DNA of 64,000 nt from Novosphingobium sp. PhB57 (lineage in GTDB: Bacteria; Pseudomonadota; Alphaproteobacteria; Sphingomonadales; Sphingomonadaceae). This document shows, piece by piece, positions 19,256 to 30,091 of this stretch. The stretch covers positions 186,001 to 250,000 of the forward strand of contig NZ_SMBO01000001.1 in NCBI RefSeq assembly GCF_004342985.1. Direction: 5' to 3'. The notes below the pieces were generated by a model. That model ran no database searches and was not told the origin of the DNA. It worked only from the letters and a program-made list of their open reading frames with translations. The first letter of the stretch is position 1, and every line of letters starts with the position of its first letter. Position numbers and translations under genes: made by a program.

Positions 19256-20032
19256 TCAGGGCGTGAAGCGCAAGTAGGCAGCCAGGCGTGAGCCGGTGTC
19301 GCGATCGAGATAGCGGCCGGTGCCGCTGCCGGCGGCCAGGTCGTCGCCGATCGAAGTGCCGGTATAGCGCAGGCCCAGCGCGAGCCGGTCCATCTGGTGC
19401 TCGACGCCGAGATAGTAGTCCCAATAGCTGCCGCCCGGACGCAGGCGGCGCACGCGGTCGGCCGCCAGGGCGTCGTCGCGGGTCGAGCCGGTGCTGTACC
19501 CGCCGCCGCCATAGACGGTAAGCGCCGTGCCGGGAACGCCCAGCGCGGCATTGCCCTCAAGGTAGAGGTCGCTGCCGCCGATGGCCTTCTGCGAGGGCGC
19601 GAAGCTGGCGCCGAAGGCCAGTTGCGCCGGGCCGATGGCGTAGGCCAGCGTGGAGTTCAGTTCGCCGTAGCTGAGGCCGGAGGCGCCTACGAAGACATGG
19701 CCGGTGGCGCCTGCCGACAGCGTCCAGCCCCCGCGCGACAGCAGCGAGATTTCCGGCGCCGCGGTCAGGCCGAGGTCGGCGCCGCCATGTCTCGCGCTGT
19801 CCCGCAGGCTTGCGGCACCGAGGTCGAGGGTGACGCTCTGGGACAAGGGGACGGTGGCATCGGCTGACAGGGCGGGCTTGCCGTCGCTCCAACTCAGGCC
19901 GCGTTCGCGCAGGTCAGTGGTGGCTTCGAGGGAGAAGGTGGGGGAGGCAGTCTGGGCCTGAGCCTCGCTGGAGGCGGCCATCGTGGCGGCAGCGGCGGCC
20001 GAAAGGGCCGCCGGAATCAGATAACGGTTCAT
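19256..20032 (-). CDS. TorF-family putative porin (Gcw_chp domain)
   Basis: The 258-residue exported protein has a signal peptide ending near SEAQAQ. Alternating hydrophobic and polar strands are typical of an outer-membrane beta-barrel. The start FSLEATTDLRERGLSWSDG matches the Gcw_chp/TIGR02001 pattern common in sphingomonads. Later strands repeat Gly/aromatic alternation (YWDYYLGVEHQMDRLALGLRY). The final residue follows a Phe (RFTP), close to the usual C-terminal aromatic of barrel proteins. The transported solute is unknown. A 37-bp tandem duplication lies immediately before the ATG. Confidence 0.75.
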   Translation of the reverse strand: MNRYLIPAALSAAAAATMAASSEAQAQTASPTFSLEATTDLRERGLSWSDGKPALSADATVPLSQSVTLDLGAASLRDSARHGGADLGLTAAPEISLLSRGGWTLSAGATGHVFVGASGLSYGELNSTLAYAIGPAQLAFGASFAPSQKAIGGSDLYLEGNAALGVPGTALTVYGGGGYSTGSTRDDALAADRVRRLRPGGSYWDYYLGVEHQMDRLALGLRYTGTSIGDDLAAGSGTGRYLDRDTGSRLAAYLRFTP

Positions 20033-20114
20033 TCGCGGGCGTGTAGCCTGTTTTCAGTTCACGGCGAAATCGCGGGCGTGTAGCCTGTTTTCAGTTCACG
20101 GCGAAATCGCGGGC
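20033..20114. repeat. 37-bp perfect tandem duplication between two minus-strand genes
   Basis: Copy 1 (20033-20069) and copy 2 (20070-20106) are identical, and eight further bases of a third copy follow. Read on the minus strand, the unit includes the last codons and TGA stop of the 20091-20525 gene. It therefore duplicates that gene's 3' end between it and the porin gene. Confidence 0.95.
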
Positions 20115-20525
20115 AGCGTCGATGGCGGCCAGGGTGTCGTGGTGATCGGCCGAGGCGAGTTTGCGGACATGGGCGCCGATGGCGTCGGACTTTCCGGCAA
20201 CGAGCTTTGCCGCGTCCTTGCCATCAGAACGGCAGTCGCCCGGATGGTTCTGGGTGAACGTGCGGGTTTCCGGCAGGCGCGTGGTGATCGCCCGGCCGCC
20301 GCCCGCAGGCTGGATGCGGCGCTCGACCGAGACGTCCGCGCTGACGATGCAGCGCCGCGAACTGGGACGGGTGGGCGGCGAGATGCCGATGGCCTTGGAG
20401 CGGGTTTCGACGTGCGTGACGTAGTCGACCGCATAGCTGGCGCCGTGGTGGTCGATCTGCACACTATGGGCCGTGGCAGGAGCGGCGGTGAGGGCGGCGG
20501 CGGCGGTCAGGGCAAGGAGGCTCAC
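20091..20525 (-). CDS. Small exported protein of unknown function
   Basis: The 144-residue product has an N-terminal signal peptide (LTAAAALTAAPATAHS). A soluble domain with two Cys residues (RRCIVSADV and GDCRSDG) follows, possibly a disulfide pair, and it is rich in His and charged residues. I do not recognise the family. The last codons and stop are duplicated in the downstream 37-bp repeat. It precedes the porin gene on the same strand, and the two may be cotranscribed. Confidence 0.6.
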   Translation of the reverse strand: MSLLALTAAAALTAAPATAHSVQIDHHGASYAVDYVTHVETRSKAIGISPPTRPSSRRCIVSADVSVERRIQPAGGGRAITTRLPETRTFTQNHPGDCRSDGKDAAKLVAGKSDAIGAHVRKLASADHHDTLAAIDAARDFAVN

Positions 20526-20696
20526 GTCTTACATCCTCTCATGGTGCCTAAAAACAAGGCATGTTCTGCTTAATTCTTGAGCATGAGGGGTAGCAGGCCA
20601 ACGTGTCCCGCTGGTTTCCGGTGATTGAAGTTCCCTGTCTGGTCGAGCCTCGGTCCTTGGATGCCTACGGTGCGTTTCTGGAACGATTGGAAACGA

Positions 20697-20730
20697 AAAG
20701 GCCGGCGATGCTTTCGCACCGCCGGCCTTT
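20697..20730 (-). terminator. Intrinsic terminator of lpdA (minus strand)
   Basis: There is a perfect 11-bp stem AAAGGCCGGCG / CGCCGGCCTTT (20697-20707 with 20720-20730) and a 12-base loop. On the minus strand the stem ends in CCTTTTCG, 27 bases after the lpdA stop. Confidence 0.85.
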
Positions 20731-20756
20731 CCTAGCCTTCGAAGGTGGGGGGCCGA

Positions 20757-22157
20757 TCAGATGTGGATCGGCTTGCCCAGCACGGCCATGGCCGCTTCCT
20801 TGATCGCTTCCGAATGGGTCGGGTGCGCGTGGCAGGTGTAGGCGATGTCTTCCGAGGTCGCGCCGAATTCCATGGCCTGCGCGGCCTGGCCGATCATCGT
20901 GCCCGCCACCGAGGCGATGCACCACACGCCGAGGACGCGGTCGGTCTCGGCATCGGCGATCACCTTCACGAAGCCGTCGGGCTCGTGGTTGGTCTTGGCG
21001 CGCGAGTTGGCCAGCATCGGGAACTTGCCGACCTTGATCGCGCCGCGTTCCTTGGCGGCTTCCTCGGTGAGGCCGACGCCTGCGAATTCGGGCTGGGTGT
21101 AGACCACGCCCGGGATCACGTCATGGTTCACGATGCCGGTGAGGCCGGCGATGTTCTCGGCCACGGCGATGCCTTCGTCCTCGGCCTTGTGGGCAAGCAT
21201 CGGGCCGGGGATCACGTCGCCGATGGCCCAGACGCCGTCGACCTTGGTCGCGAAGTCGTGGTCGGTCTCGATCTGGGCACGCTGGTTCAGTTCCAGCCCG
21301 ATCTTGTCGAGGCCGAGGCCCTCGGTGTTGGGACGGCGGCCGATCGAGACGAGCACGACGTCGGCTTCGATGACTTCCGCTTCGCCACCCTTGGCGGGTT
21401 CGACGGTAACCTTGGCGGTCTTGCCTTCAACCGAAACGCCGGTGACCTTGGTGCCCAGCTTCAGGGCCATGCCCTGCTTCTTGAAGATCTTGCCGGCTTC
21501 ACGGCGCACTTCGCCGTCCATGCCGGGCAGGAGCTGGTCGAGGAATTCGACGACGGTCACTTCCGCGCCGAGACGACGCCAGACCGAACCGAGTTCCAGA
21601 CCGATCACGCCGCCGCCGATGACGACCATCTTCTTGGGCACGGCCTTCAGTTCCAGCGCGCCGGTGGAGTCCACCACCACGCCGCCGGCGTTGTCGATCT
21701 CGACGCCCGGAAGCGGGGTGACCGAGGAACCGGTGGCGATCACGATGTTCTTGGCGGTCACGGTCTTGCCGGCCACTTCGACGCTGTGCGCGTCCTTGAA
21801 CTGGGCGTAGCCCTTCAGCCAGTCGATCTTGTTCTTCTTGAACAGGAATTCGATGCCGCCGGTCAGGCCCTTCACCGCATCGAGGCGCTGGCCCTGCATG
21901 GTGTCGAGGTCCAGTTCGGGGGTGACCTTGATGCCCATCTTGGCCATCGAGCCGCCTACCTTCGCCGCTTCGAAGTATTCCGAAGCGTGGAGCAGCGCCT
22001 TCGAGGGGATGCAGCCGACGTTGAGGCAAGTGCCGCCCAGCGTCTCGCGGCCTTCGGCGCAGGCAGTCTTCAGACCGAGCTGCGCGGCGCGGATCGCGGC
22101 GACATAGCCGCCGGGGCCGGCACCGATGACAAGGACGTCGTAATCGTAATCAGCCAT
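20757..22157 (-). CDS. lpdA: Dihydrolipoyl dehydrogenase (E3)
   Basis: This 466-residue flavoprotein has an FAD-binding N-terminus (DVLVIGAGPGGYVAAIRAAQL). The redox-active disulfide lies in GGTCLNVGCIPSKALLHASE. An NAD-binding fold (MVVIGGGVIGLELGSVW) and a C-terminal catalytic His in HAHPTHSEAIKEA complete it. It reoxidises dihydrolipoamide on the E2 subunit and passes electrons to NAD+. The start at 22157 follows GGAGG. As the last gene of the 2-oxoglutarate dehydrogenase cluster it most likely serves that complex. Confidence 0.97.
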   Translation of the reverse strand: MADYDYDVLVIGAGPGGYVAAIRAAQLGLKTACAEGRETLGGTCLNVGCIPSKALLHASEYFEAAKVGGSMAKMGIKVTPELDLDTMQGQRLDAVKGLTGGIEFLFKKNKIDWLKGYAQFKDAHSVEVAGKTVTAKNIVIATGSSVTPLPGVEIDNAGGVVVDSTGALELKAVPKKMVVIGGGVIGLELGSVWRRLGAEVTVVEFLDQLLPGMDGEVRREAGKIFKKQGMALKLGTKVTGVSVEGKTAKVTVEPAKGGEAEVIEADVVLVSIGRRPNTEGLGLDKIGLELNQRAQIETDHDFATKVDGVWAIGDVIPGPMLAHKAEDEGIAVAENIAGLTGIVNHDVIPGVVYTQPEFAGVGLTEEAAKERGAIKVGKFPMLANSRAKTNHEPDGFVKVIADAETDRVLGVWCIASVAGTMIGQAAQAMEFGATSEDIAYTCHAHPTHSEAIKEAAMAVLGKPIHI

Positions 22158-22230
22158 TGTTCAGGCCTCCGTACGCTCGTGCTTCGCACATTTTGGGCAC
22201 GAGCGGAAAATAGTCATTTCGGCTCAAGTG

Positions 22231-22275
22231 AAAACCCCGCCCGTCCGGATGTTTCTCGGGGCGGGCGGGGCTTTT
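22231..22275 (-). terminator. Terminator-like hairpin between sucB and lpdA
   Basis: CCCCGCCCG (22235-22243) pairs with CGGGCGGGG on the other side, with AAAA and TTTT flanks. On the minus strand the run is GGGGTTTTCAC, a few bases after the sucB stop. It would reduce readthrough into lpdA, which has 73 further bases for its own promoter. Confidence 0.75.
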
Positions 22276-22278
22276 AAC

Positions 22279-23511
22279 TCAGAGGTCGATGAGGAGACGG
22301 GTGGGATCCTCGATCGCTTCCTTGATGGTCTTGAGCGCGGTGACCGCTTCGCGGCCATCGATCAGGCGGTGATCGTAGGACAGCGCGATGTACATCATCG
22401 GGCGGATCACGATCTCACCGTTGCGAACCACGGCGCGGTCCTCGATGCGGTGCAGGCCGAGCACGGCCGACTGCGGGGGGTTGATGATCGGGGTCGACAT
22501 CAGGCCGCCGAACACGCCGCCGTTGGAGATCGTGAAGGTGCCGCCGGCCATGTCGGCCATGGTCAGCGTGCCTTCCTTGGCCTTCTTGCCGAAGTTCGCG
22601 ATCGCCTTCTCGATGCCGGCGAAGCCCAGCTTGTCGCAGTCCTTCACGACCGGAACGACGAGGCCGTTCGGGGCCGAGACCGCGATCGAGATGTCCACAT
22701 AGTCGTGGTAGACGATCTGGTCGCCGTCGATCTGCGCGTTGACCGCCGGGATGTCCTTGAGCGCCAGGACCGAAGCCTTGGCGAAGAACGACATGAAGCC
22801 GAGCTTGATGCCGTGCTTCTTCTGGAACACGTCCTTGTACTTCTCACGCGCTTCGATGACGGCCGACATGTCGACGTCGTTGAAGGTGGTGAGCAGCGCG
22901 GCGTTGTCCTGCGCGGACTTCAGGCGCTTGGCGATGGTCTGGCGCAGGCGCGTCATCTTGACGCGTTCTTCGTTGCGCGCGGCCGGAGCAGCGGCAGCCG
23001 AAGCAGCGACAGGCGCCGAGGCGGGCTTGTTCTTGGCCGCTTCAAGGACGTCGTCCTTGGTGATGCGGCCGTCCTTGCCGGTGCCCTTGATGGTGGCCGG
23101 ATCGATGCCGTGCTCCAGGACCGCGCGGCGCACGGCCGGCGAGAGGACCGAGGAACTGGCCGAAGCTTCGTCCGAGGCTGCAGCAGCCGGGGCGACGGCG
23201 GCAGCGGCGGGGGCCGGAGCCGGGGCGGCGGCGGCCGGAGCGGCTGCGGCCTTGGGAGCGGCAGCAGCGCCGGTGCCTTCTTCAATCGTGGCGATCAGCG
23301 CGCCGACGACGACGGTGTCGCCTTCGGCCACGAGCTGCTGGCCCATGACGCCCGCGTGGGGCGCCATGACGTCGATCGCGACCTTGTCGGTCTCGAGGCT
23401 GGCAATGGGCTCGTCAGCGGCAACGGCTTCGCCGGGCTGCTTGAGCCACTGGCCGATGGTGGCTTCGGCGACGGATTCCCCGAGGACGGGGACCTTGACT
23501 TCAGTGGTCAT
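22279..23511 (-). CDS. sucB: Dihydrolipoamide succinyltransferase (E2 of 2-oxoglutarate dehydrogenase)
   Basis: The 410-residue protein has three parts. The N-terminal lipoyl domain carries the lipoylated Lys in [14 protein letters not shown] (about residue 43). An Ala/Pro-rich linker (roughly 85-115) leads to a peripheral-subunit-binding domain ([20 protein letters not shown]). The catalytic core ends with the active-site motif [13 protein letters not shown]. It transfers the succinyl group from E1 to CoA. sucA lies eight bases upstream, so the two are surely one transcript. Confidence 0.97.
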   Translation of the reverse strand: MTTEVKVPVLGESVAEATIGQWLKQPGEAVAADEPIASLETDKVAIDVMAPHAGVMGQQLVAEGDTVVVGALIATIEEGTGAAAAPKAAAAPAAAAPAPAPAAAAVAPAAAASDEASASSSVLSPAVRRAVLEHGIDPATIKGTGKDGRITKDDVLEAAKNKPASAPVAASAAAAPAARNEERVKMTRLRQTIAKRLKSAQDNAALLTTFNDVDMSAVIEAREKYKDVFQKKHGIKLGFMSFFAKASVLALKDIPAVNAQIDGDQIVYHDYVDISIAVSAPNGLVVPVVKDCDKLGFAGIEKAIANFGKKAKEGTLTMADMAGGTFTISNGGVFGGLMSTPIINPPQSAVLGLHRIEDRAVVRNGEIVIRPMMYIALSYDHRLIDGREAVTALKTIKEAIEDPTRLLIDL

Positions 23512-23519
23512 GATTTATC

Positions 23520-26369
23520 TCAAGCCTTCTGCTTGCGACGGAGTTCGGAACGGACGGAAAGGTGCAGCGCGTCGGCAACCAGCGCGGCCTGTTCGGCAAC
23601 GTGGCGCTTGGCGAGGCCGGTGGCCGGCGAGGCCGAGGCGTTGCGGCCAGCATAGCGCGGACGCGGCTGGGCGACGCCGGCTTCCTTCGAAGCGGCCTCG
23701 ATCTGCGATTCGACGAAGAACCACGCACCGTTGTTCTGCGGTTCTTCCTGGCACCACACGACCTCTTCGAGGTTCGGCATGCGCGCAAGGCGCTTGGCCA
23801 GCGGCTCGCCCGGGAAGGGGTAGAGCTGCTCGATGCGGATGATCTGGGTATCGTCGATCTCGGCTGCATCGCGGGCTTCGAGCAGGTCGTAGAAGACCTT
23901 GCCCGAGCACAGGATGACCTTCTTGGTCGCGGCGTCTTCCGAACCCTTGGGGTCGGAGAGGATGCGCGAGAAGGTGCCGCCGGTGAACTCCGCGGCTGCC
24001 GACTTCGCCAGCGGATGGCGGAGCAGCGACTTCGGGGTCATGATGATCAGCGGCTTGCGGAACGGACGGTGCATCTGACGGCGCAGAACGTGGAAGTAGT
24101 TCGCGGGCGTCGTGATGTTGCAGACCTGGATGTTGTCCTGCGCGCAGAGCTGCAGATACCGTTCCAGACGTGCCGACGAGTGCTCCGGACCCTGGCCTTC
24201 GTAGCCGTGGGGCAGCAGCATGACGAGGCCGTTGGCGCGCAGCCACTTGGACTCGGCCGAGGCGACGTACTGGTCGATGATGATCTGCGCACCGTTGGCG
24301 AAATCGCCGAACTGGGCTTCCCAGAGGACCAGGGTCTTCGGGTCGGCACTGGCGAAGCCGTACTCGAAGCCGAGCACGCCATATTCCGACAGCGTCGAGT
24401 CCAGCACTTCGAACTTGCCGTGGGGCAGGGTCGAGAGCGGGGTGTACTTGTGCTCGTCGGTCTGGTCGGTCCAGACGGCGTGGCGCTGCGAGAAGGTGCC
24501 GCGGCCGCAATCCTGGCCCGAGAGACGCACGCCGTAGCCTTCGGTGACGAGGCTGCCGAAGGCGAGCGCCTCGGCCGTGGCCCAGTCGAAGCCTTCGCCC
24601 GACTTGAACATCTCTTCCTTCGCCGCGAGCACGCGGGCCAGCGTCTTGTGGACGGTCAGGCCTTCGGGCACCGTGGTCAGGGTACGGCCGAGGCTGTCGA
24701 ACAGCTTGTTCTCGATCGTCGTGTCGACGTTGCGGCGCGCGGTTTCGGGGTCGGCAGGCTTGTGGAAGCCGCTCCACTGGCCGGAGAACCAGTCGGCCTG
24801 GTTGGCCTTGTAGGTCTTGGCCGCCTCGAACTGCTCTTCGAGATGGGCGGTGAAGTCCGCTTCGGTCTGCGACAGGAAGGTGTCGTCGATGACGCCGTCC
24901 TGCTTCAGGCGCTCGCCGTAGATCTGGCTGACCGGCGGGTGCTGGCGGATCTTCTGGTACATCAGCGGCTGCGTGAAGCCAGGCTCGTCGCCTTCGTTGT
25001 GGCCGAAGCGGCGATAGCACCACATGTCGATCACGATATCGCGGCCGAAGGTCTGGCGATAGTCGATCGCCAGCTTGCAGGCGAAAGTCACCGCGGCGGG
25101 ATCATCGCCGTTGACGTGCAGGATCGGCGCCTGGACACCCTTCGCCACATCCGAAGGATAGGGCGAGTTGCGCGCGAACTGCGGGCTGGTGGTGAAGCCG
25201 ATCTGGTTGTTGATGATGAAGTGGATGCAACCGCCGGTGTTGTAGCCCTTCACGCCCGAGAGGCCGAAGCACTCCCAGATGATGCCCTGGCCGGCAAAGG
25301 CCGCGTCACCGTGGATGAGGACCGGCAGCACCTGCTTGTGCTTGGCGCCCGGGCCGATGTCGTCGCCGATGTCGTCGGCGATCGCCTGGTAGGCGCGAAC
25401 CTTGCCGAGCACGACCGGGTCGACGGTTTCGAGGTGCGAGGGGTTGGGCATCAGGCTCATGTGGACCTTGATGCCGTCGAACTCGCGGTCGGCCGAAGTG
25501 CCGAGGTGGTACTTCACGTCGCCGGAGCCGCCCACGTCCTCGGGATTGGCGGTGCCGCCCGAGAATTCGTGGAAGATGACCTTGTAGGGCTTGGCAAGGA
25601 CGTTCGCGAGCACGTTCAGGCGGCCGCGGTGGGCCATGCCGTAGACGATTTCCTTCACGCCCAGCGTGCCGCCGTACTTGATCACGGCTTCGAGCGCCGG
25701 GATCATGGCCTCGCCGCCGTCAAGGCCGAAGCGCTTGGTGCCGACGTACTTCTTGCCGAGGAACTTCTCGTACTGCTCGCCGCGCACGACGGCCTGAAGG
25801 ATCGCCTTCTTGCCCTCGGGGGTGAACTCGATTTCCTTGTTCGCCCCTTCCATGCGCTCCTGGAGGAAACGGCGTTCCTCGACATCGGCGATGTGCATGT
25901 ATTCGAGGCCGACCTTGCCGCAATAGTTGGCGCGCAGGATCTGCACGATCTCGCGAACGGTCGTCCACTCCAGGCCGAGTGCGCCGCCGACGTAGACCGA
26001 ACGGTCCTGCGCGGCGCCTACGAAGCCGTGGTATTCGGGGGTGAGGTCAGCAGGAAGCTGGCGCTGGTTGAGGCCGAGCGGATCGAGATCGGCAGCCAGG
26101 TGACCGCGCACGCGATATGTGCGGATCAGCATCATGGCGCGGATTGCGTCGGCCGCGGCTTCGTCTATGCGGGACTGGTCGACCTTCTGGCCGCCCTTTG
26201 CCGCTGCCTTCTCGATCTGGACCTTGAGCGCGCTGGGGTCGAGGCCCTGGGTCAGGTCGTCCTCGAACTCCGCTCCTACGAGCGGCCAGTTCTTGCGCTG
26301 CCAGCTCGGGCCGGCCTGCGGGCCGTCGAGGGCATCATCGGGGGTGAAGTCGAAACTTTCGTCGCCCAT
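23520..26369 (-). CDS. sucA: 2-oxoglutarate dehydrogenase E1 component
   Basis: This 949-residue thiamine-diphosphate enzyme matches OdhA/SucA throughout: the N-terminal TYRVRGHLAADLDPLGL, ThDP-binding GMAHRGRLNVLANVLAKPY, HINGDDP-like VNGDDPAAV, YRRFGHNEGDEPGFTQPLMY, and the C-terminal QEEPQNNGAWFFVE. It decarboxylates 2-oxoglutarate and succinylates the lipoyl arm of SucB. It is a standalone E1, not the actinobacterial fusion type. sucD lies 185 bases upstream on the same strand. Confidence 0.98.
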   Translation of the reverse strand: MGDESFDFTPDDALDGPQAGPSWQRKNWPLVGAEFEDDLTQGLDPSALKVQIEKAAAKGGQKVDQSRIDEAAADAIRAMMLIRTYRVRGHLAADLDPLGLNQRQLPADLTPEYHGFVGAAQDRSVYVGGALGLEWTTVREIVQILRANYCGKVGLEYMHIADVEERRFLQERMEGANKEIEFTPEGKKAILQAVVRGEQYEKFLGKKYVGTKRFGLDGGEAMIPALEAVIKYGGTLGVKEIVYGMAHRGRLNVLANVLAKPYKVIFHEFSGGTANPEDVGGSGDVKYHLGTSADREFDGIKVHMSLMPNPSHLETVDPVVLGKVRAYQAIADDIGDDIGPGAKHKQVLPVLIHGDAAFAGQGIIWECFGLSGVKGYNTGGCIHFIINNQIGFTTSPQFARNSPYPSDVAKGVQAPILHVNGDDPAAVTFACKLAIDYRQTFGRDIVIDMWCYRRFGHNEGDEPGFTQPLMYQKIRQHPPVSQIYGERLKQDGVIDDTFLSQTEADFTAHLEEQFEAAKTYKANQADWFSGQWSGFHKPADPETARRNVDTTIENKLFDSLGRTLTTVPEGLTVHKTLARVLAAKEEMFKSGEGFDWATAEALAFGSLVTEGYGVRLSGQDCGRGTFSQRHAVWTDQTDEHKYTPLSTLPHGKFEVLDSTLSEYGVLGFEYGFASADPKTLVLWEAQFGDFANGAQIIIDQYVASAESKWLRANGLVMLLPHGYEGQGPEHSSARLERYLQLCAQDNIQVCNITTPANYFHVLRRQMHRPFRKPLIIMTPKSLLRHPLAKSAAAEFTGGTFSRILSDPKGSEDAATKKVILCSGKVFYDLLEARDAAEIDDTQIIRIEQLYPFPGEPLAKRLARMPNLEEVVWCQEEPQNNGAWFFVESQIEAASKEAGVAQPRPRYAGRNASASPATGLAKRHVAEQAALVADALHLSVRSELRRKQKA

Positions 26370-26554
26370 CGGGTGTCACCTTTTGTCGCGCCGGAAAACG
26401 GCCGGCGCTACCAAGCTAGATCTGGAACGATGGTCCCGATGGAGAGGGGGCCGTTTCGTTCGCATGGCGTCCGGCATCTCGAACGTGCCGGATCGCGTGT
26501 GGGTCCCGTGGCGGCGCAAATCCGAAGATTCGCGCCGCCCGCGGGGGATTGGGG

Positions 26555-27445
26555 TCAGGCGAGTTCCTTGAGGACTTCCACAAGGGTTTCACCCAGGAGC
26601 GACGGCGAGGCGGAGACGCGGATGCCCGCTTCTTCCATCGCCGCGATCTTGTCCTCGGCGCCGCCCTGGCCGCCCGACACGATCGCGCCGGCGTGGCCCA
26701 TGCGGCGGCCCGGAGGCGCCGTACGGCCGGCGATGAAGCCCGCCATGGGCTTCTTGCGGCCGCGCTTGGCTTCGTCCTTGAGGAACTGGGCCGCTTCTTC
26801 TTCGGCGCTGCCGCCGATTTCGCCGATCATGATGATCGACTTGGTCTCGTCGTCGGCCAGGAACAGTTCCAGGACGTCGATGAAGTTGGTGCCGTTGACC
26901 GGGTCGCCGCCGATGCCGACTGCGGTGGTCTGGCCGAGGCCGGCGTTCGTGGTCTGGAACACGGCTTCATAGGTCAGCGTGCCCGAGCGCGAAACGACGC
27001 CCACCGAACCCTTGGAGAAGATGCTGCCGGGCATGATGCCGATCTTGCATTCGCCGGGGGTCAGGACGCCGGGGCAGTTCGGACCGATCAGGCGCGACTT
27101 CGAACCCGAGAGGGCGCGCTTCACGCGGACCATGTCGAGAACCGGGATACCCTCGGTGATCGCGACGATCAGTTCCATCTCGGCGTCGATCGCTTCCAGG
27201 ATCGAGTCGGCCGCGAACGGCGGCGGAACGTAGATGCAGGTGGCGGTCGCACCGGTCGCGGCCTTGGCTTCGGCGACGGTGTTGTAGTTCGGCAGACCGA
27301 TGTGGGTCGTGCCGCCCTTGCCGGGGGTCACGCCGGCGACCATTTGCGTACCATACGCAAGGGCCTGCTCGGTGTGGAAGGTGCCGGTGGCACCGGTCAT
27401 ACCCTGGGTAATGACCTTGGTGTTCTTGTTGACGAGAATGGACAT
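26555..27445 (-). CDS. sucD: Succinate--CoA ligase, alpha subunit (ADP-forming type)
   Basis: The 296-residue protein has the CoA-binding N-terminus ([20 protein letters not shown]), [40 protein letters not shown] and the phospho-His motif [18 protein letters not shown]. The active His is in [10 protein letters not shown]. It makes succinyl-CoA/ATP interconversion together with a beta subunit. The partner gene sucC is not beside it: mdh lies directly upstream and sucA directly downstream, so the beta subunit must be encoded elsewhere. Confidence 0.97.
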   Translation of the reverse strand: MSILVNKNTKVITQGMTGATGTFHTEQALAYGTQMVAGVTPGKGGTTHIGLPNYNTVAEAKAATGATATCIYVPPPFAADSILEAIDAEMELIVAITEGIPVLDMVRVKRALSGSKSRLIGPNCPGVLTPGECKIGIMPGSIFSKGSVGVVSRSGTLTYEAVFQTTNAGLGQTTAVGIGGDPVNGTNFIDVLELFLADDETKSIIMIGEIGGSAEEEAAQFLKDEAKRGRKKPMAGFIAGRTAPPGRRMGHAGAIVSGGQGGAEDKIAAMEEAGIRVSASPSLLGETLVEVLKELA

Positions 27446-27563
27446 AGGGGAATCCTAATTCCTGTTCCTGGTGTAGGCCGATTCCGGCTTGGGAAGCGCC
27501 TTGGCGCAAATTCCGCGAAGTGCAACCGTCCAGATCGTAAAATCAACGGCCGGATAGGCCGAA

Positions 27564-27601
27564 GCCCCGCCCGCCCCGTGGTTCCACGGGGCGGGCGGGG
27601 C
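27564..27601 (-). terminator. Strong hairpin between mdh and sucD
   Basis: There is a perfect 18-bp inverted repeat (27564-27581 with 27584-27601) and a loop of only two unpaired bases. It begins 13 bases after the mdh stop. On the minus strand it is followed by TTCGG and no T-run, so it may attenuate transcription or protect the mRNA end. Confidence 0.65.
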
Positions 27602-27613
27602 GTCTATCTTGGA

Positions 27614-29104
<1,491 letters not shown>

Positions 29105-29554
29105 ATGGCCTCGTCGCGCAATCGCTGGACTGACCTGCTTGCTGAAACCACCCGGAAAGCCGACCTCCAGCCCGGGTTTCAGCCCCGGTTTCAGCCCGCG
29201 GGCGCGCCTGCGGGTTTCCTGTTCGCGGGGCGCGGGCTGCGCTGGCTGGTGCGGGACGAGCACAATGCCCGGTTGCACCTGGCGGCCTCGCTGGGCGTGA
29301 TGGTCGCCGGGTTCTGGCTGGAAGTTTCCGCCGCCGACTGGCGCTGGCTCGTGCTGGCCATGGCGCTGGTATGGCTGGCGGAGGCGTTCAACACCGCGGT
29401 CGAGGGCCTGTGCGACCGCATCCATCCGGAGTTCGACCCCGCCATCGGCCGGATCAAGGATCTGGGGGCCGGCGGCGTGCTGGTCGCTTCGATCGCCGCG
29501 GCCCTGATCGGGGTGCTGACCCTGGGACCGCCGCTGCTGGCCCGCCTGTTCTAG
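29105..29554 (+). CDS. Diacylglycerol kinase / undecaprenol kinase family (DgkA)
   Basis: The 149-residue protein has the small trimeric DgkA plan. An amphipathic N-terminal part (GFLFAGRGLRWLVRDEHNARLHLAAS) is followed by three membrane helices. The catalytic motif is LAEAFNTAVEGLCDRI, with the metal-binding Glu residues, and IKDLGAGGVLVASIAA follows. It phosphorylates diacylglycerol or undecaprenol in the inner membrane; sequence does not settle which. Residues 21-33 (LQPGFQPRFQPAGAPAG) come from a short tandem repeat around 29167-29206. Confidence 0.85.
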   Translation: MASSRNRWTDLLAETTRKADLQPGFQPRFQPAGAPAGFLFAGRGLRWLVRDEHNARLHLAASLGVMVAGFWLEVSAADWRWLVLAMALVWLAEAFNTAVEGLCDRIHPEFDPAIGRIKDLGAGGVLVASIAAALIGVLTLGPPLLARLF

Positions 29555-29567
29555 CGGTTGGCCGGTT

Positions 29568-29924
29568 TCAGTCGTTCCTGGCGATCCGTCCGGCGAAGGC
29601 GTCGGCCATGCGGCGGTCGAGCTGGCGGCAGATGGCGATCCAGCGGGTGCATTCGCCGTCGTTGCCCGCAAGGCGCGCGGCGGCGGCATGGGCGCGGGCG
29701 TGGGCGGCGGCGGACAGGCCGTGGCGGGCGAAGTGGCGCAGCGCTTCGGCCAGGATGCGCTGGTGCGGCGTGTCCGTGGTCGCCGTAGCGACCGGCTCGC
29801 GGCGGAGGCCGCCGCGCAGGCCGGCGCCGTTGTCGTTCGCCGCGCAGAGCGGAACCGACGGGCACAGCGCTCGCACCATCACCGGGCAGGAAACGTCCCG
29901 GGCGGCGGAAAAGCGGATTGCCAT
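29568..29924 (-). CDS. Small conserved hypothetical protein
   Basis: The 118-residue protein has an N-terminal half containing CPSVPLCAANDNG, a turn motif frequent in alphaproteobacterial proteins. A helical C-terminal half follows (HQRILAEALRHFARHGL, ARAHAAAARLAG, CTRWIAICRQLDRRMADAF). I know similar small uncharacterised proteins from sphingomonads but no function. It has no signal peptide or membrane segment. It ends 14 bases from the stop of the convergent dgkA-like gene. Confidence 0.55.
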   Translation of the reverse strand: MAIRFSAARDVSCPVMVRALCPSVPLCAANDNGAGLRGGLRREPVATATTDTPHQRILAEALRHFARHGLSAAAHARAHAAAARLAGNDGECTRWIAICRQLDRRMADAFAGRIARND

Positions 29925-30091
29925 GGTAAAGCGAACCTCTTGTTGGAAACGCTCGGGGGCTTGGCGTCTCTCCCGGTATTATAGGATGAAGCCGCTAAGT
30001 CTTGGTGTGGGGCTATGGTTGCTGAAACCTTGCAGTCGTTCCCGTGACGAATTGATGAAAGCGCCGGATCGCTAAAGGCGCCAACTTGCCC

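Noticed and set aside
20603..20803. A 66-codon frame starting at a GTG before lpdA's 3' end
   Set aside because: It runs through the lpdA terminator and into lpdA antisense, so it is not credible as a gene.
23562..26972. A very long plus-strand open frame (over 1,100 codons) opposite sucA
   Set aside because: It is the mirror of the GC-rich sucA codon pattern; its product is low-complexity and sucA is certain.
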